Origin: Phyllobacterium calauticae | GTDB taxonomy: Bacteria > Pseudomonadota > Alphaproteobacteria > Rhizobiales > Rhizobiaceae | DNA length: 64,000 bases | Assembly (NCBI RefSeq): GCF_019991125.1 | Contig: NZ_JAGENB010000004.1 | Location: 1 to 64,000, forward strand | Reading direction: 5' to 3' | Part shown: piece after piece, positions 27,745 through 39,127 of the stretch | Layout of the letters: every line of letters begins with the position of its first letter | Numbering within the stretch: the stretch's first letter is position 1 | The notes under the pieces: model-generated | Seen by the model: only the letters and a program-made list of their open reading frames with translations | Told to the model about the DNA's origin: nothing | The model's database searches: none | Made by a program: the position numbers and the translations under genes

Positions 27745-28821
27745 TTAGTGCGCAGCGTTGCGCTTGCCGAGCCGCATGCCGGTTGCGCCATCAAACAGGT
27801 GGCTGTTCGCCGGATCGATCCCGATGTGAATCCGGTCGCCCGATTTGATCGACAGCCGCTCGCGGAAGAGACACATGATTTCCTGATCGCCCAGTTTGCC
27901 GACCACCATGATTTCCGAGCCTGTCGGCTCGACGACGCTGACGTCAACCGGGATGCCGCCGGCGGCAATCTTTATGTGCTCCGGCCGCACGCCATAGATC
28001 ACGTCTGCTGATCCCGTGGTTTGGATGGTCTGCGGCACGGGCAACGTGATACCTTCCGGCGTCACGAACTGCCCCGCCCCGGCCAGACGACCCTTGACGA
28101 AGTTCATCGACGGCGAGCCGATGAAACCGGCGACAAAAAGGTTTGCAGGGTAATCGTAGAGATCGAGCGGCGTGCCGATCTGTTCGACCAAGCCGTCTTT
28201 CATCACGACGATCTTGTCGGCCATGGTCATGGCTTCAATCTGGTCATGCGTCACATAGACGATGGTGGTACCAAGCCGCTGATGCAGCCCCTTGATCTCG
28301 CTGCGCATCTGTACGCGCAGTTTCGCATCGAGATTGGAAAGCGGCTCATCGAACAGAAAGACCTGCGGATCACGGACGATGGCGCGTCCCATAGCCACGC
28401 GCTGGCGCTGGCCGCCGGACAATTGCCGCGGAAAGCGGTCGAGCAGCTTTTCAAGGCCAAGGATTTCCGCCGCGCGGCCGACCCGGCTTTCCTTTTCCTG
28501 CTTCGGCGCATTCTTGAGCATGAGCGCGAAGCCCATATTGTCGGCCACCGTCATATGCGGATAGAGCGCGTAGTTCTGGAACACCATGGCGATGTCGCGC
28601 TCCTTGGCAGGCAGGTCATTGACCACGCGGCTGCCGATCGCAATCTCTCCCGTGGTAATTTCCTCCAGCCCGGCGATCATGCGCAGCAATGTCGATTTCC
28701 CGCAGCCCGACGGACCGACGAGAATGACGAACTCGCCATCTTCAATATCGACGGAGACACCGTGCATCACATTGACGTTGCCGTATTTCTTGGTGACATC
28801 CTTGATCGAGACCGAAGCCAT
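27745..28821 (-). CDS. Sugar ABC transporter ATP-binding protein (UgpC-like)
   Basis: CUT1 ATPase, 358 residues, starting MASVSIKDVTKKYGNVNVMHG. Walker A 'GPSGCGKST', '[17 protein letters not shown]', signature '[14 protein letters not shown]' and '[16 protein letters not shown]' are all present, with a TOBE tail containing 'GVRPEHIKIA'. It serves the permeases at 28851-30613. Confidence 0.9.
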   Translation of the reverse strand: MASVSIKDVTKKYGNVNVMHGVSVDIEDGEFVILVGPSGCGKSTLLRMIAGLEEITTGEIAIGSRVVNDLPAKERDIAMVFQNYALYPHMTVADNMGFALMLKNAPKQEKESRVGRAAEILGLEKLLDRFPRQLSGGQRQRVAMGRAIVRDPQVFLFDEPLSNLDAKLRVQMRSEIKGLHQRLGTTIVYVTHDQIEAMTMADKIVVMKDGLVEQIGTPLDLYDYPANLFVAGFIGSPSMNFVKGRLAGAGQFVTPEGITLPVPQTIQTTGSADVIYGVRPEHIKIAAGGIPVDVSVVEPTGSEIMVVGKLGDQEIMCLFRERLSIKSGDRIHIGIDPANSHLFDGATGMRLGKRNAAH

Positions 28822-28850
28822 CGCGCCCTCCTTGTTCTTGAAAACCTGTT

Positions 28851-29675
28851 CTAGCCGCCCTTGACGGCACCGGCGGTGAGACCCGCAATGATCTGGCGCT
28901 GGGCAAAAACGGTCAGCAGCAGCACCGGCAATGTAACGACCAGCGCCGCAGCGGCCAGCGGCCCCCAACTGACCTGCTCGAATGAAAGCATGTTGTAGAC
29001 CGCGACCGGCAAGGTCCGGGTTTCACGGCTGGCTAGCACAATCCCGAAGACAAAATTGTTCCAGGAGAAGATCACCGCCAGGATCAGCGAAACGACAATA
29101 CCGGGCTTGGCAATGGGCAGCGCCACCTTGACAAAGACCTGCCAGGAGGTTGCGCCATCGATCATGGCAGCCTCTTCCAGTTCCATCGGTGTCGTCTCGA
29201 AATAGCCGATCATGATCCAGATCACGATGGGTACGGTCACAACCAGATGGATGATGATCTGCGGCCACAGCGTTCCCAGCAATCCCATCGTCTGGAACAG
29301 CAGGAACAGGGGAATAAGGTAGGACAGGCCCGGCGTCATGCGCGCGATCATGACAACGATGGCCGCCTTGTCGGCGCGCAGGCGGGCAATGCCATAGCCG
29401 GCAGGCACCCCGACGAGCAGGGCCAACAATGTCGATATGCCTGTCACAATCAGACTGTTCCAGAAGTAATGCAGGAAATCGTTCGTGGCAAAAATCTGGG
29501 TGTAGTTCGACCAGGCAAACCGCTCCGGGATGAAGATCGGCGGATAGGCGCCATTGTCGATCTCGTATTTCAACGATAGCGACAGCATCCAGAGAAAGAA
29601 GAAAATGGCGGGTGAAACAATCACGAACACAACAAAGGCGGTGCCCAGTGATTTCAGCGGACTACGGCGGGCCAT
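28851..29675 (-). CDS. Sugar ABC transporter permease, MalG-like
   Basis: Six-helix permease of 274 residues. The EAA loop is 'ELEEAAMIDGATSWQVFVKVA', and the C-terminus 'QRQIIAGLTAGAVKGG' is the usual MalG-type ending. The ATG at 29675 (MARRSPLK) has GGGAG nine bases upstream; the longer frame to 29699 overlaps the upstream permease more than needed. Confidence 0.87.
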   Translation of the reverse strand: MARRSPLKSLGTAFVVFVIVSPAIFFFLWMLSLSLKYEIDNGAYPPIFIPERFAWSNYTQIFATNDFLHYFWNSLIVTGISTLLALLVGVPAGYGIARLRADKAAIVVMIARMTPGLSYLIPLFLLFQTMGLLGTLWPQIIIHLVVTVPIVIWIMIGYFETTPMELEEAAMIDGATSWQVFVKVALPIAKPGIVVSLILAVIFSWNNFVFGIVLASRETRTLPVAVYNMLSFEQVSWGPLAAAALVVTLPVLLLTVFAQRQIIAGLTAGAVKGG

Positions 29676-29686
29676 CGGCGTCTCCC

Positions 29687-30613
29687 TCAGCTGTTCCATT
29701 TGGTCCGCTGGCGCAGATAAAGCAGCGCCATGGACATGGTGATGATGACGACGAAGAAGACCACGGCAATCGCCGAGCCATAGCCGATGTCGTAGTAGGA
29801 AAAGGCGACATTGTAGAGATAGATATTGATCGTCTCGGATGCCGTGCCGGGGCCGCCCTGCGTCATGGCAAAGATGATGTCAAAGCTCTTCAGGGCATCG
29901 ATGGAGCGGATGATCACGGCAACCATCATGAAGGGCAGGATCATCGGCAGCGTGATGTAGCGGAATTTCTGCCAGCCATTGGCGCCATCGATTTCCGCGC
30001 TCTCGAAGGGATCGCGCGGCATGGAAGCAAGGCCGCCGAGCACGATGAGCATGACAAGCGGTGTCCACTGCCAGGTCTCGACCAGCACCAGCGACGGGAT
30101 CACCGTATTCTGGTTGAATATCCATTCCTGCGGACCGATGCCAACCAGTGACAGGAGGTAGTTGAGAACCCCGAGCTGCGGGTGGTACATCATGGTCCAG
30201 ACCAGAGCGATGGCCACGGGCGTGGCCATCATCGGCATGACGAAGATGCCGCGCAGCAGGCCGCGCATCGGCAATTTGCTGTCGAAGATCAGAGCCGCAA
30301 TGGTTCCAAAAAACAACGGGGCGATGACGGAGAGAAGCGTATAGAGAACAGTGTGCCCCATCGACTGCCAGAAGCGTGTATCGCCTGCCAGGCGGGTAAA
30401 ATTCGCAAACCCGACGAAGCTCTGTTCTCCGCCGAGATGCCACTCATTGACGCTCATCCACAGGGTGAACGCCCAGGGAAACAGAATGACCGCCCCGACA
30501 ATGACCAGCGCCGGAATCACAAACGGCCAGTAGCTCGGCTTGAGCCGGCGTTTGCCCGTTATGGCTTTGGTGGTTTGTGCTTCGGTTGTCATGATCGGGG
30601 CGGCGATTGTCAT
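29687..30613 (-). CDS. Sugar ABC transporter permease, MalF-like
   Basis: 308 residues with a long cytoplasmic N-terminus and six hydrophobic segments; the EAA loop is 'PFESAEIDGANGWQKFRYITL'. Its ATG overlaps the stop of the binding-protein gene (ATGA), which fixes the start and suggests coupling. Confidence 0.88.
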   Translation of the reverse strand: MTIAAPIMTTEAQTTKAITGKRRLKPSYWPFVIPALVIVGAVILFPWAFTLWMSVNEWHLGGEQSFVGFANFTRLAGDTRFWQSMGHTVLYTLLSVIAPLFFGTIAALIFDSKLPMRGLLRGIFVMPMMATPVAIALVWTMMYHPQLGVLNYLLSLVGIGPQEWIFNQNTVIPSLVLVETWQWTPLVMLIVLGGLASMPRDPFESAEIDGANGWQKFRYITLPMILPFMMVAVIIRSIDALKSFDIIFAMTQGGPGTASETINIYLYNVAFSYYDIGYGSAIAVVFFVVIITMSMALLYLRQRTKWNS

Positions 30614-31935
30614 TTGCCCTCGCTGCGCGCAAGGATGGGACGGAACTCTTCCGTTGCCCGCTTCATTTCCGTTGCGGGATCGGCGCCGCCGAGAAGGTTA
30701 GTCAGGCCGACACCCATCACGTCGCGGAATTCCGTGACCGGGACGATAACCGGCAGGCAGAGCTGGCTGACCTTGGCCGATGCCGTCAGCACATCAACCC
30801 ATTCGGACGGCATGGTCACACCCTTGCGGACCTCCGGATCGTTGAGGATCGAATTGCGGAAGGGAACGCCGGAGCCCGTTTGCAGCAGGCGCGCGCCCAT
30901 CTGCTTCGAAATGGCCCATTGGCAATAGAGGTAAGCCGCTTCCTTCTTCGACGATCCCTCGGTCACGCCGATACCATCGCCGAAGGTCGGCGCAGCCTGC
31001 ACGGCCGGCCCCTTGGGCATGACGCCGTAACCGACCTTGCCGACGACCCGCGATTTCTCCGGATTTTCCAGCGGCGGGGCGAAGCCGATGCCATCCAACC
31101 ACATGGCAACCTTGCCCTGCAGAAAGTTTGACTGGCATTCGGCCCAGTTGAAACCCGTTACGCCGGGCGGTGCGGACTTTGTCATCAGACGCTGATAGAG
31201 CGTTGCGGCCTGGATTGCTTCCGGCGTATCGGTCTGAAGATTGCCGTCGTCGATCGTGCTCTTGCCATAGCCGAGCATGAGGCTGGCCCAAACAGGCGTA
31301 TTGGCGTTCTTCATACCGCGGGCAACAAACCCGTATGTACCCTTGCTCGCATCGGTGAGTTTTTCTGCAGCGCTCACCAGTTCATCGAAGGATTTCGGAT
31401 ATTCGATGCCCTTGGCGGCAAAGAGTTCCTTGTTCCAATACAGAATCCAGTAATCCACCGAGAACGGCAGACCGCCGAAACGGCCGTTCTTGTCCTTGGC
31501 AAAGGCAAGACCCGCTTCGGCAAAATCGCTTTCGACCAGTGACGGCTCGGTGAGCGAGGGGTCCTTCAGGAACGGTGTCAGGTCGGCAAGCCAGCCCCCC
31601 TTCTCGAACTGCCGCTTCTGCACGTGATAGCTGATATGGATGACATCGAAGCTCGGCTTGCCGGAGGTCAGTTCGATCACGGCTTTCTGGCGCTGCTGCT
31701 GTTCCGGCGTCTGCTCGGAATTGACCTTGATTCCGGTCAATTCCTCGAATTCCTTCTGGTACTTTTGCAGAATATCGCCGCGCGGGCTCTTGATCAGGTT
31801 CACCTCAAGGGTCGTGCCTGCAAATTTCTTCCAGTCGACATTGGCGAATGCCGGCTTTAGGCCGGCAAAGCTCGCCGCGCCAAGTGCTGCTGATCCGGCA
31901 AGAAATTGCCGGCGTGTCGGTTGAATCCGTTTCAT
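30610..31935 (-). CDS. Sugar ABC transporter substrate-binding protein, Tat-exported
   Basis: Family 1 solute-binding protein of 441 residues. The N-terminus 'PTRRQFLAGSAALGAASFAG' has a twin-arginine motif and hydrophobic core, so folded export through Tat is likely, unlike the other binding proteins in the window. I start at ATG 31935, behind GGGAGGA. 'GGLPFSVDYWILYWNKELF' and 'GKVAMWLDGIGF' are family landmarks. First structural gene of the importer; the GntR gene lies 61 bases upstream. Confidence 0.87.
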   Translation of the reverse strand: MKRIQPTRRQFLAGSAALGAASFAGLKPAFANVDWKKFAGTTLEVNLIKSPRGDILQKYQKEFEELTGIKVNSEQTPEQQQRQKAVIELTSGKPSFDVIHISYHVQKRQFEKGGWLADLTPFLKDPSLTEPSLVESDFAEAGLAFAKDKNGRFGGLPFSVDYWILYWNKELFAAKGIEYPKSFDELVSAAEKLTDASKGTYGFVARGMKNANTPVWASLMLGYGKSTIDDGNLQTDTPEAIQAATLYQRLMTKSAPPGVTGFNWAECQSNFLQGKVAMWLDGIGFAPPLENPEKSRVVGKVGYGVMPKGPAVQAAPTFGDGIGVTEGSSKKEAAYLYCQWAISKQMGARLLQTGSGVPFRNSILNDPEVRKGVTMPSEWVDVLTASAKVSQLCLPVIVPVTEFRDVMGVGLTNLLGGADPATEMKRATEEFRPILARSEGK

Positions 31936-31996
31936 GCTTATCGTCCTCCCATAATCCATTGCAGCGCCGTAACTCCCATTTCCGGCACCGTTGCGT

Positions 31997-32656
31997 CTAA
32001 ACCTTCAGAGCGAGATTCCTTGCATTGTTGATATGCTCGGCAATGGCATCCATCGCCGTTTGCGGGTTGCGGGTCTCGATTGCCGCAATAACCGCCAGAT
32101 GCTCGCGCATCACCGGAATAACGCGGCCGGTGATGCGAAACCGCTCCTGATTGATCAAGCGCATCTTGATGGCATTGATCCGATAGGCTTTCGAAATGAT
32201 CCCATTGCCAAGGGAATCGATGATTGTGTCATGCAGCGACCAATCGATCGCCTGTGCGTGCAGTTCAAGCTCGGGCGTCTCTCCGTCACTGAGAGCCTTC
32301 TCCAAGGTCTCTTCATGTTCGCGCCGCAACCTGGCCAACACCTCATCGGAAGCGGAAACACAGAACAGCGCAATCGCTTCCTTCTCCATGAAGACGCGGA
32401 ACTGGAAGGCTTCGCGGATCAGATTGATATCGATATGCGCAATCTGTATCCCGCGCTGCGGCACCGTCTTCACCAGCCCCTCAGCTTCGAGACGGGGCAC
32501 AACTTCGCGGATGGCGCCGAGCGGCATGCCGGTCATGGCAACAAGCTGGCGTTGCGACACGAACTGCCCCGGATGAAAGTCACGGGCCAGAAGATGTTCC
32601 GTGAAACTCGCATAGGCTTTCTCACGCAATCTTACCGGCTCGCCGCTGTCATCCAT
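31997..32656 (-). CDS. GntR-family (FCD) transcriptional regulator
   Basis: 219 residues: winged helix-turn-helix ('VSQRQLVAMTGMPLGAIREV' then 'LEAEGLVKTVPQRGIQI') and an FCD domain with candidate metal His residues in 'SLHDTIID', 'REHLAVIAA' and 'AEHINNAR'. It lies between the DHDPS-family gene and the binding protein and all are on the same strand, so it is probably an autoregulated local repressor. The palindromes at 33619-33643 are candidate operators. Confidence 0.87.
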   Translation of the reverse strand: MDDSGEPVRLREKAYASFTEHLLARDFHPGQFVSQRQLVAMTGMPLGAIREVVPRLEAEGLVKTVPQRGIQIAHIDINLIREAFQFRVFMEKEAIALFCVSASDEVLARLRREHEETLEKALSDGETPELELHAQAIDWSLHDTIIDSLGNGIISKAYRINAIKMRLINQERFRITGRVIPVMREHLAVIAAIETRNPQTAMDAIAEHINNARNLALKV

Positions 32657-32692
32657 GCCTGTTCCTCCTCAGGACGCCTTCACGATTCCCCG

Positions 32693-33583
32693 TCAGGCAG
32701 CCGCCGCGACAAACAGACGATCAAAGACTGCCGTCAGATGCTTGCGATCGCCGTCCGGTAAGGCTTCGAGCGGGCCACGCGTCCGCCGCCAGCCTTCTTC
32801 GCCCTGGTGATGGGCAACCATCGCCTTCACAGCCGGAATCACCGGATATTTCACCAGTTCATTGACAGCCGCAACCACCTCTTCATCGTCGCGCCCTTCA
32901 TCGATCATACGCACGAGACGTTCGGGGTAGATATTGGCCAGACCCGAGATGGCGCCCTGCCCGCCGAGCCGCACGCCCGCAGCAAGGCTACGCTCATCGC
33001 CGATCAGGATGGCAAGGTCATTGTGCCGCGCCAGCATCTTTTCCGTATAGCTCCAGTTGCCGGAAGAATCCTTGACCCCGGCAATCGCACCAGGGAAGGC
33101 CTCACGCAACCGGCTGACCAGATCAACCGAAATCTCGACTGCCGTCACCGAGGGCAGATTATACAGAATGATGCCGCGCACATCCGCACCGATTGCCTTG
33201 AACGCCGCCGCATGCCAGTCAAACAGGCCGTCATCGCTGACATTCTTGAAGTAGGACGGCGGCGCCAGGAGAATACCGCGGCATCCTGCATCCAGTGCAA
33301 ACCGTGCCTGCTCTGCCGCATCGACATGCGAATTGGCCATGATGCCAACGACAATCTGCGACGGCGCGACGCCTGCCGCAATAAATCCCTTGATGACGGC
33401 CTGGCGCTCATGGATACCGATGGATGAGCCCTCGCCCGTCGTCCCGAAGAGGGTGACGCTGCTGCAGCCGCGCTGCAGACAGGTTTTTGCATGGTGAATT
33501 GCCGAGGGCAGATCAATTGCCAGCGCCGCATCAAACGGCATCGTCAATGCCGCAGAAAGTCCAAACCGTTCAACCCGAGACAA
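32693..33583 (-). CDS. DHDPS / KDG-aldolase family protein
   Basis: Class I aldolase of the DapA superfamily, 296 residues. The family motif GTTGE is at 47-51, the catalytic Tyr141 in 'LYNLPS' and the Schiff-base Lys171 in 'GVKDSSGN'. I chose the TTG at 33583, seven bases after GGGAGGA; a GTG at 33598 would run through that ribosome site. With the PfkB kinase upstream and the FAH protein downstream, cleavage or dehydration of a 2-keto-3-deoxy sugar acid is more likely than lysine biosynthesis. Confidence 0.82.
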   Translation of the reverse strand: MSRVERFGLSAALTMPFDAALAIDLPSAIHHAKTCLQRGCSSVTLFGTTGEGSSIGIHERQAVIKGFIAAGVAPSQIVVGIMANSHVDAAEQARFALDAGCRGILLAPPSYFKNVSDDGLFDWHAAAFKAIGADVRGIILYNLPSVTAVEISVDLVSRLREAFPGAIAGVKDSSGNWSYTEKMLARHNDLAILIGDERSLAAGVRLGGQGAISGLANIYPERLVRMIDEGRDDEEVVAAVNELVKYPVIPAVKAMVAHHQGEEGWRRTRGPLEALPDGDRKHLTAVFDRLFVAAAA

Positions 33584-33618
33584 TGATTTTCCTCCCACCC
33601 TCTCAATGCATAAAGACT

Positions 33619-33643
33619 ACTAACATGTTAGTTGATAGTCAAC
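33619..33643. promoter_or_regulatory. Overlapping palindromes upstream of DHDPS-family gene
   Basis: A perfect 14-bp palindrome, ACTAACATGTTAGT (33619-33632), overlaps a second inverted repeat, GTTGA-TAG-TCAAC (33631-33643). Both lie in the 99-base gap between the kinase stop and the aldolase start. FadR-type GntR proteins bind short palindromes of this kind, so the regulator two genes downstream is the likely partner. Confidence 0.5.
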
Positions 33644-33682
33644 ATGCTGTCACATACATTTTTGCGAGCATGGATACAAATG

Positions 33683-34615
33683 TTATGAATTGAACAGCAA
33701 GTGCTCGACTTCGTTCCGCGTCGGCGCACCGGCGCGTCCGCCAAACCGGGTGCATTTGATCGCCGCCGCCGCGCTGGCAAAACGCATGATCTCCTCCATG
33801 CCATGCCCTTCGGCCAGCGCCAGCGCGAAGGCGCCGTGAAACACATCCCCGGCGGCCAGCGTGTCCACGGCATCAACGGCAAAAGCGGGCATATGGTGTA
33901 CAATTCCCGCTTCGCCGCCGGACCAGTAGCAGCCCTTGCCGCCGCCGGTGACCGCGACAAAACCGCGATACCGGGCCGCCAAGGCAATGACGGCACGCTC
34001 GATATCCGCCTCACCGGTGATGATTTCGGCTGCCGGTTCCGAGGCGACAATATGCGATGCAAGCGGCAGCAGCCGCTCAAGGGTTTCCAGCGGCGCAACA
34101 TCGGCATCGAGCACGCCATGAATGCGAGCCTCGCGCGCCGCCCTGAGCGCAGTGGCAGCAGCCAGCGGCCAGCGAACATCGGTCATCACCACATCGAATG
34201 CGCCGCCTTCGATGGGCGGGATTTGTTCCGGCGCGCTCAACAGGGTCTTGTCATAGAAGGGCACGATCATGCGCTCACCCGACCTGTCGACAAAGATCGA
34301 GGAAAACGCCGAGCGCGCACCTTGGATGCGGCGGACAAAGGTGCAGTCGACCCCTTCCTCCACCAGCTCAGCGACCACGCGATCGCCGACATGGTCCAGC
34401 CCCGCCGACGCCCACAAAGACGCGCTGCCGCCCAGCCTTGCAATGGTTGCCGCCTGGCTCGATGCCATGCCTGCTGCGATCTCCACGGCCTCCTGCGGGA
34501 TGAACTTGCCGGGACCGGGCGGCAGGGTGTCAAGCCGGAAGATGGTGTCCATCGTCAGGGCACCAACGCACAGAATCCTTGGCTTCGTATTTGCCGGCAT
34601 CGTCACACTATCCAT
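33683..34615 (-). CDS. PfkB-family sugar kinase (KdgK-like)
   Basis: Ribokinase-fold kinase, 310 residues. The N-terminal motif is 'GGSASLWASAGLDHVGDRV'-like ('ARLGGSASLWASAGLDHVGD') and the C-terminal signature 'VDAVDTLAAGDVFHGAFALA' with the catalytic Asp. The usual GAGD reads AAGD, which I recall from 2-keto-3-deoxygluconate kinases. Together with the adjoining aldolase this suggests a 2-keto-3-deoxy acid substrate. Two starts are possible (34615 and 34600). It is divergent from tex. Confidence 0.82.
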   Translation of the reverse strand: MDSVTMPANTKPRILCVGALTMDTIFRLDTLPPGPGKFIPQEAVEIAAGMASSQAATIARLGGSASLWASAGLDHVGDRVVAELVEEGVDCTFVRRIQGARSAFSSIFVDRSGERMIVPFYDKTLLSAPEQIPPIEGGAFDVVMTDVRWPLAAATALRAAREARIHGVLDADVAPLETLERLLPLASHIVASEPAAEIITGEADIERAVIALAARYRGFVAVTGGGKGCYWSGGEAGIVHHMPAFAVDAVDTLAAGDVFHGAFALALAEGHGMEEIMRFASAAAAIKCTRFGGRAGAPTRNEVEHLLFNS

Positions 34616-34790
34616 ATTGGCTGAATCAGCAGAAGGGTCAGGCGATAAGGAAACGTTTCATCGAGCAGGTCAAGCCGGGGGAAGCCATGGAGTTTTTCGT
34701 GGAACGCCGGGAGAACCAGCGGACCAAACGATTGCCGATTGATCCCGGCAGCCCTATGGTCGCCGTCCGATCAAGTTTGATGAGACCAGT

Positions 34791-37097
<2,307 letters not shown>

Positions 37098-37102
37098 TCC
37101 CG

Positions 37103-38728
37103 TCAGTGCATGTCCATCGGCGTCTTATGCGCAGCGATATCGTGCGGCAGGATTGTTTGCCGCTCGATCATGCGATGGACCCGGATTTCGCCGCCCCGAT
37201 GGAGTGCGCGGATCCGGTCGCCAACCGCCGCATCCGCCTGCGTTCGCCGCTGGTTGTGGCGGACATATTCGACCCAAGTGGGCGTGTGATAGGTTTCGGT
37301 CCAGATTTCCGGTTTCTCGAGATCGCGCATCAGCGCCCATTGCCCCGCGCCGTCGCGGATCCGCACACGCCGCCGGTCTGACATCAGCGCGAGGAATTCG
37401 GGAATGTCTTCTTCGGCGATCTCGTAGTCGATCATGATGACAATCGGACCACTGCGCGGCTTCAGGTCAAGCGCCAGCAGCGGTTCGCTGAACCGGTTGA
37501 GCGGATCGAGATTGAGCGACTTGAACTCCGGCAGGGCGTAGCGCAGGCCAATCACGGCACCGAGCAGCATGAGCACACCGGAAGCGATCAAAGCCCTGTC
37601 CGCGCCATATTGCTCGGCCGCCGCCCCCCAGAGCCAGCTGCCGGCGGCAATACCCGCAAATGTCGTCGTCTGATAGAGCGACAGGGCCCGTCCTACCACC
37701 CAGCGCGGCGTCGACAGCTGCACCGTGACATTGAACAGCGAGAGGGCAAGGACCCAGCAGGCCCCGGCCAGCAGCAGGGCGATATTGGTCGGCCACACCG
37801 ACGTGCTGATCGCCGTCACCGCCGCGCTCACCGCAAACCCCGCAAAGGCATACCGCACGATAGCCTCGCTCGAGAGGAATTCCCGCAGGCGTGCACTGAG
37901 CAGCGCACCGCCGATGGCACCGATGCCGAACGAGCCGAGCATGACACCGTAGGTCAGAGGCCCGCCATGGACGAGGTCGCGGGCAACGAGCGGCAGAAGC
38001 GCCAGAATCGCACTGGCTGAAAGACCGAAGACAAAGCCGCGAATGACCACCTTGCCGATGTTGGGCGACATGGCGACGTAGCGCAGGCCCGCTGAGATGG
38101 CGCGGCCGAGCGATTCGCGCGGCAAGGGGCTCGGATCGATTTTCGGCTGCCAGCGCATCAGGGCATAGATCACGGCGAAATAGCTGGCTGCGTTGACCGC
38201 AAACGTCGCCGCCGCACCGGCAACCGCAACGATGAGACCGCCAATGGCAGGACCGACACTGCGCGTGATGTTGAAGCCCATGCTGTTCAGCGCCACCGCA
38301 TTGGGCAGATCGTCCCGGGGAACCATGTCACCGACCGAGGCTTGCCAGGATGGATTGTTGAGAGCCGTCCCGCAGCCCAGCAGAAAGGTGAATGCCAGGA
38401 GAAGCCAGGGGGTGATGAGCCCGAGATAGGCAAAAACCGTTAGAAACGCTGAAACGACCAGCATGAACCACTGTGCCACCAGCATCACCTTGCGCCGGTC
38501 GAAATTGTCCGCCAGCGCGCCGGAGACCAGGGAAAAGATCATGATGGGCAGTGCCGTGGAGGCCTGCACAAGTGCCACCATGTTCACCGAATCAGAAATC
38601 GATGTCATCATCCATGCGGCACCCACCGCCTGGATCAGCGAGCCGAAATTGGAGACCAGGCTCGCGATCCAGATAGTGCGGAACGTGTCGTGCCTGAACG
38701 GGGCCAGTGGTGATGATCGGTCCGCCAC
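37103..38728 (-). CDS. MFS transporter, transmembrane secretion effector type
   Basis: 541 residues. About twelve hydrophobic segments fill residues 10-405 ('FRTIWIASLVSNFGSLIQAV' at the N-terminus is typical of the MFS_3/EntS-like group). A soluble C-terminal domain of about 130 residues follows, starting 'IVIMIDYEIAEEDIPEFLAL', which resembles an antibiotic monooxygenase-like ferredoxin fold. Start is GTG. Probably an efflux pump; the substrate is unknown. It is convergent with tex, with five bases between. Confidence 0.83.
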   Translation of the reverse strand: MADRSSPLAPFRHDTFRTIWIASLVSNFGSLIQAVGAAWMMTSISDSVNMVALVQASTALPIMIFSLVSGALADNFDRRKVMLVAQWFMLVVSAFLTVFAYLGLITPWLLLAFTFLLGCGTALNNPSWQASVGDMVPRDDLPNAVALNSMGFNITRSVGPAIGGLIVAVAGAAATFAVNAASYFAVIYALMRWQPKIDPSPLPRESLGRAISAGLRYVAMSPNIGKVVIRGFVFGLSASAILALLPLVARDLVHGGPLTYGVMLGSFGIGAIGGALLSARLREFLSSEAIVRYAFAGFAVSAAVTAISTSVWPTNIALLLAGACWVLALSLFNVTVQLSTPRWVVGRALSLYQTTTFAGIAAGSWLWGAAAEQYGADRALIASGVLMLLGAVIGLRYALPEFKSLNLDPLNRFSEPLLALDLKPRSGPIVIMIDYEIAEEDIPEFLALMSDRRRVRIRDGAGQWALMRDLEKPEIWTETYHTPTWVEYVRHNQRRTQADAAVGDRIRALHRGGEIRVHRMIERQTILPHDIAAHKTPMDMH

Positions 38729-39006
38729 CTCGTCTGCTTTCTCTTCGCTGTGCGTTGCAAATCACTTTCAGACAGTTATAGGCCTGACGTATCGGATTGC
38801 CAGCGGCCAAATGGCTTCGCCGGTATTTTCGATAGCCTGGCAACCAGTTCCAAGAACGAACCGGCCATTTCCGCCCATTAAATTCGTGTATGGAAGATAA
38901 AATGCAGCGCAGTGCAAAAACCATCCGAACAGGGGTTTTCATCCTGAACGAATTGGACTATATGACCCCGCACCGGCTTAATCAGCCACCGCACAAAAGC
39001 GGTTGT

Positions 39007-39080
39007 TGGGGAATAGGTTAACGGTAGACCCACGGACTCTGACTCCGTTAGTCCTGGTTCGAATCCAGGTTCCCCAGCCA
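39007..39080 (+). tRNA. tRNA-Gln (CTG anticodon)
   Basis: A complete cloverleaf: acceptor TGGGGAA / TTCCCCA, D arm GGTT / GACC, anticodon stem ACGGA / TCCGT with loop CTCTGAC giving anticodon CTG, T arm with GGTTCGAATCC, and encoded CCA at 39078-39080. Its 3' half is the attachment site of the island to the right. Confidence 0.95.
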
Positions 39081-39083
39081 CTT
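39037..39083. repeat. attL: tRNA-Gln 3' half, 47-bp direct repeat copy 1
   Basis: Positions 39037-39083, from the anticodon loop through the CCA end plus three bases, are repeated exactly at 46377-46423. This is the hallmark of tyrosine-integrase insertion into a tRNA 3' end. Confidence 0.93.
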
Positions 39084-39127
39084 GATTTTAAAGCGTTTTT
39101 TCCGTTTAATCGTTAGAACATACCGTG

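Noticed and set aside
38878-39081. 67-codon minus frame starting MAGEPGFEPGLTES
   Set aside because: This is the well known spurious protein from reading a tRNA gene backwards; tRNA-Gln lies at 39007-39080.
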